Positions 50,918-52,905 of a DNA stretch of 52,905 nt are shown here, in pieces. The notes beneath the pieces were generated by a model, which ran no database searches, had not been told where the DNA came from, and saw only the letters and a list, made by a program, of their open reading frames with translations. Position 1 is the first letter of the stretch; every line of letters begins with the position of its first letter. Made by a program: the position numbers and the translations under genes. The DNA is from SKKY01 sp964622305 (GTDB lineage Bacteria > Bacillota > Peptococcia > Peptococcales > SKKY01): the NCBI GenBank assembly GCA_964622305.1, contig CAZUPR010000003.1, forward strand, positions 1 through 52,905, read 5' to 3'.

Positions 50918-51612
50918 CAGGGGCTGACCCTCCCCTCAGAATAAATAATCCTGTCTCTTAAAAAGATAAGGCTAATAAAGCTGACTGACAGGGCTGGCAG
51001 TAGAAATTTGTCCGGCCCTAAAATTACCAAGAAAATTAAGGCACTGACCAAACCAGTTATTGCAGGTAATTTACTCTTGGCCTCCATCCATTGATTAACC
51101 ACTACCACAGTAAAGAAGGCTGTAGCTGAAAATTCTATTCCAGTCATATCCCAGGGAATAAGCTGGCCTGCTAAAGCGCCCAGGCTGGCGCTAAGAACCC
51201 AAAGCATATGGGCAAAAAATGAGATTAAAAAATCAGCCCTCTTAGGATTGACCCTTGGAGGATATTTTGTTGAACAAAGAACTGAAAAAACCTCATCTGT
51301 TAATGTTAAAGCCATATAAGGATAAAATTTTCCCATGCTTTTAAATCTTTCAATAAAGCCTATGCCGTAAAAAATATGCCTGGCATTGATTAAAAAGGTC
51401 ATTATTGCCAATGTGTAAAAAGGAACACCAGCTACCAAAAGTGGAACCATGATTAATTGCATGGATCCGGCATAAACAAAGACAGAAGAAAAAAATGCCC
51501 AGGCCGGGCTAAAACCCTGATCTACCATAAGAACACCAAAAGCTATGCCTACAAAAATATAGGCAAAGCTTATGGGAATAATTTGTTTTATTGCATATTT
51601 TATATCAGTCAA
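50917..51612 (-). CDS. azlC: Branched-chain amino acid exporter large subunit AzlC
   Basis: This 231-residue membrane protein has AzlC features: PISFAYIFVGIAFGVLMVDQG, SVFVYAGSMQLIMVPLL and FLINARHIFYGIGFIERFK, then LTDEVFSV. Start TTG at 51612 with AAGGAG seven bases upstream. With AzlD it exports branched-chain amino acids. The same window has the uptake system livKHMGF, so both directions are covered. Confidence 0.92.
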   Translation of the reverse strand: MTDIKYAIKQIIPISFAYIFVGIAFGVLMVDQGFSPAWAFFSSVFVYAGSMQLIMVPLLVAGVPFYTLAIMTFLINARHIFYGIGFIERFKSMGKFYPYMALTLTDEVFSVLCSTKYPPRVNPKRADFLISFFAHMLWVLSASLGALAGQLIPWDMTGIEFSATAFFTVVVVNQWMEAKSKLPAITGLVSALIFLVILGPDKFLLPALSVSFISLIFLRDRIIYSEGRVSP

Positions 51613-51638
51613 AGCCCTGCTCCTTAAGAATGTTTTAA

Positions 51639-52733
51639 CTAATATAATAACTCAATTAGTTTAACTTTTAAAGTTAATATTTTACCATCTCTTTGGACAA
51701 CCACCTCAACGGACTGACCCACCTCTGATTGATCTAGTACTTTTCTTAATTCAGATATCTTATTAATTGCCTGACCCTCAAAGGAAATAATCTTATCTCC
51801 CTGGCGGAAGTAACGACCTTCATTAACTTCTTCAACATAAAGTCCCGTTCCAGGCAAACGATAAATTTCTGCCGTTCTAATATCAGAAATTTCTCTGACA
51901 ACTATACCTAAACCAGGTCTGCCTTTAACATGACCATAATCTGCTAATTGCTCAACAACTTCTTTTACTATATTAGAAGGGATAGCAAAACCCAAGCCTT
52001 CAATATTTGAACCACTGGTCTTTGCATTAACCAGGCCAATTAAGTGTCCCTGGGCATCGAAAAGACCACCACCAGAGTTACCAGGGTTTATTGCAGCAGT
52101 TGTCTGCAAAAGAGTCATAGTCTCATTATCAATCACAATCTCCCTGTCCAGGGCTGAAATAATTCCTTCAGTTATGGTGCCACCAAGCTCGCCCAGTGGA
52201 TTACCCATAGCCACAGCCAGCTGCCCTGTAATAATTTGATCAGAATCACCAAAACTAATTGGTTTTAGGCCTGTCTTTTCTATCTTAAGGAGGGCTATAT
52301 CAGACCGGCTGTCCTTGGCCATCAGTTCTGCCTCAAATTTCTCACCATTTTTAAGTCTGACCGTAATTTTATTTGCCCCATCAATAACGTGATTGTTGGT
52401 AATCAAGTAACCATCTTCAGAATAGACAACCCCACTGCCAGCACCTGAGGAAATATATTGGCCCATAAAGCCACCACGTTCAACGCTTTCGGTAGTTATT
52501 TCTACTACACTTTCAGAAACCTCTTCATAAATTTTAGGAATTTGCCCTAAGTCCTCATTATACTTTTGCGGCAGAAAAGTTTTTTGGCCGCCTTCCTCTA
52601 AAATGCTTTCCTCAAGAGGCAGAGAGTGAGAGTTCATATATAAAAAGGCCCCGCCAAAACCAGCTAAAATTGAAAGCATAATCAGCATAAATATTATCAG
52701 AAAAGAAGAAAATCTTTTTTCACCTAAAAACAT
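51639..52733 (-). CDS. HtrA/DegP-type serine protease
   Basis: This 364-residue membrane-anchored S1C protease has an N-terminal helix (about 10-33), a trypsin-like domain with catalytic His115 (TNNHVIDGA), Asp145 (SDIALLKI) and Ser220 (NPGNSGGGL), and one PDZ domain (about 265-360). It should degrade or refold misfolded surface proteins. ATG follows GGAGGT by five bases. It is 26 bases upstream of azlC on the same strand; joint transcription is possible. Confidence 0.95.
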   Translation of the reverse strand: MFLGEKRFSSFLIIFMLIMLSILAGFGGAFLYMNSHSLPLEESILEEGGQKTFLPQKYNEDLGQIPKIYEEVSESVVEITTESVERGGFMGQYISSGAGSGVVYSEDGYLITNNHVIDGANKITVRLKNGEKFEAELMAKDSRSDIALLKIEKTGLKPISFGDSDQIITGQLAVAMGNPLGELGGTITEGIISALDREIVIDNETMTLLQTTAAINPGNSGGGLFDAQGHLIGLVNAKTSGSNIEGLGFAIPSNIVKEVVEQLADYGHVKGRPGLGIVVREISDIRTAEIYRLPGTGLYVEEVNEGRYFRQGDKIISFEGQAINKISELRKVLDQSEVGQSVEVVVQRDGKILTLKVKLIELLY

Positions 52734-52878
52734 ATTCTACCTCCTAAATTTTTCTTTAATTTTAATTAAGAATTATTATCAATTTGTTACAAATATCTTA
52801 AAAGAATGTGTATTTTATTCTTGTTAATTATTATATAATCAATGCGATATGAAATTATTAGAAAGGATTTGAAAATTA

Positions 52879-52905
52879 ATGCAAAGCCAGTTAACAAAAA
52901 AATAT
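52879..52905 (+). CDS. Start of a partial reading frame at the window edge
   Basis: ATG at 52879 opens an uninterrupted frame of nine codons (MQSQLTKKY) to the end of the window. GAAAGG lies 12 bases upstream, a little far. An AT-rich divergent promoter region (52734-52878) precedes it, with a TATAAT-like block about 52833. Nothing can be said of its product; it may not be a gene. Confidence 0.35.

Noticed and set aside
1..52905. CRISPR arrays, tRNA, rRNA, insertion-sequence genes, prophage
   Set aside because: No regularly spaced direct repeats, no cloverleaf or rRNA-like sequence, and no transposase, integrase or phage structural gene was seen in any frame.

Overview
The window looks like a chromosomal segment of an anaerobic, low-GC member of the Bacillota (Clostridia or a relative such as Halanaerobiales; I cannot place it more closely). 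This is inferred from AT-rich DNA, an S-layer-homology (SLH) anchored protein, many lipobox lipoproteins, strong Shine-Dalgarno sites with frequent TTG/GTG starts, B12, FMN and c-di-GMP-I riboswitches, a cobalt ECF transporter and CbiZ-type cobamide salvage. I see no rRNA, tRNA, CRISPR array, phage module or transposase gene.

Layout. 1-3.1 kb (minus): cobalt transporter cbiQ-cbiO-cbiM-cbiN under a cobalamin riboswitch. 3.1-4.4 kb: cinA. 4.4-9 kb (minus): branched-chain amino acid importer livKHMGF, with an attenuating hairpin after livK. 9-10.2 kb: AI-2E-family permease. 10.3-12.6 kb (plus): folE-folP-folB-folK. 12.6-17.5 kb (minus): FMN riboswitch, ribD-ribE-ribBA-ribH, then an unknown gene and psd in the same run. 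17.5-20.2 kb (minus): lipoprotein, AbrB-type membrane protein, MBL-fold hydrolase. 20.2-22.5 kb: Ig-like (Big_2) plus SLH surface protein. 22.6-26.1 kb (minus): a three-gene cassette of membrane protein, lipoprotein with a C-terminal LHH nuclease domain, and SUKH-type immunity protein. 26.2-28.6 kb (minus): small zinc-ribbon gene, c-di-GMP-I riboswitch with terminator, chemoreceptor. 28.6-30.4 kb: pepF. 30.4-34.2 kb (minus): MATE transporter, orphan prepilin-like protein, radical SAM protein, DUF554 protein. 34.4-39.3 kb (plus): SDR dehydrogenase, then btuC-btuD-cbiZ-btuF. 39.3-45.3 kb (plus): HD protein, a 1341-residue PPDK-like phosphotransferase without the PEP/pyruvate barrel, and a divergent GAPDH. 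45.4-50.5 kb (minus): oligopeptide/nickel-type ABC transporter. 50.6-51.6 kb: azlCD. 51.6-52.7 kb: HtrA protease.

How the parts fit. Two separated loci serve cobamide supply: de novo cobalt uptake (B12-riboswitch controlled) and corrinoid uptake with CbiZ remodelling (no riboswitch seen). Folate and riboflavin operons lie tail to tail and both draw on GTP. A cluster of four near-identical palindromes (core GGGGACGCAACATT...) occurs only between 35 and 45.4 kb, always just after a stop codon.

The strongest candidates for undescribed biology are the pair at 40.0-45.3 kb (an ATP-grasp plus phosphohistidine protein with a ~850-residue unknown N-terminal region, next to a GAPDH with altered cofactor and active-site surroundings) and the LHH toxin/SUKH immunity cassette, where the nuclease domain is carried on a lipoprotein rather than a classical polymorphic-toxin scaffold.
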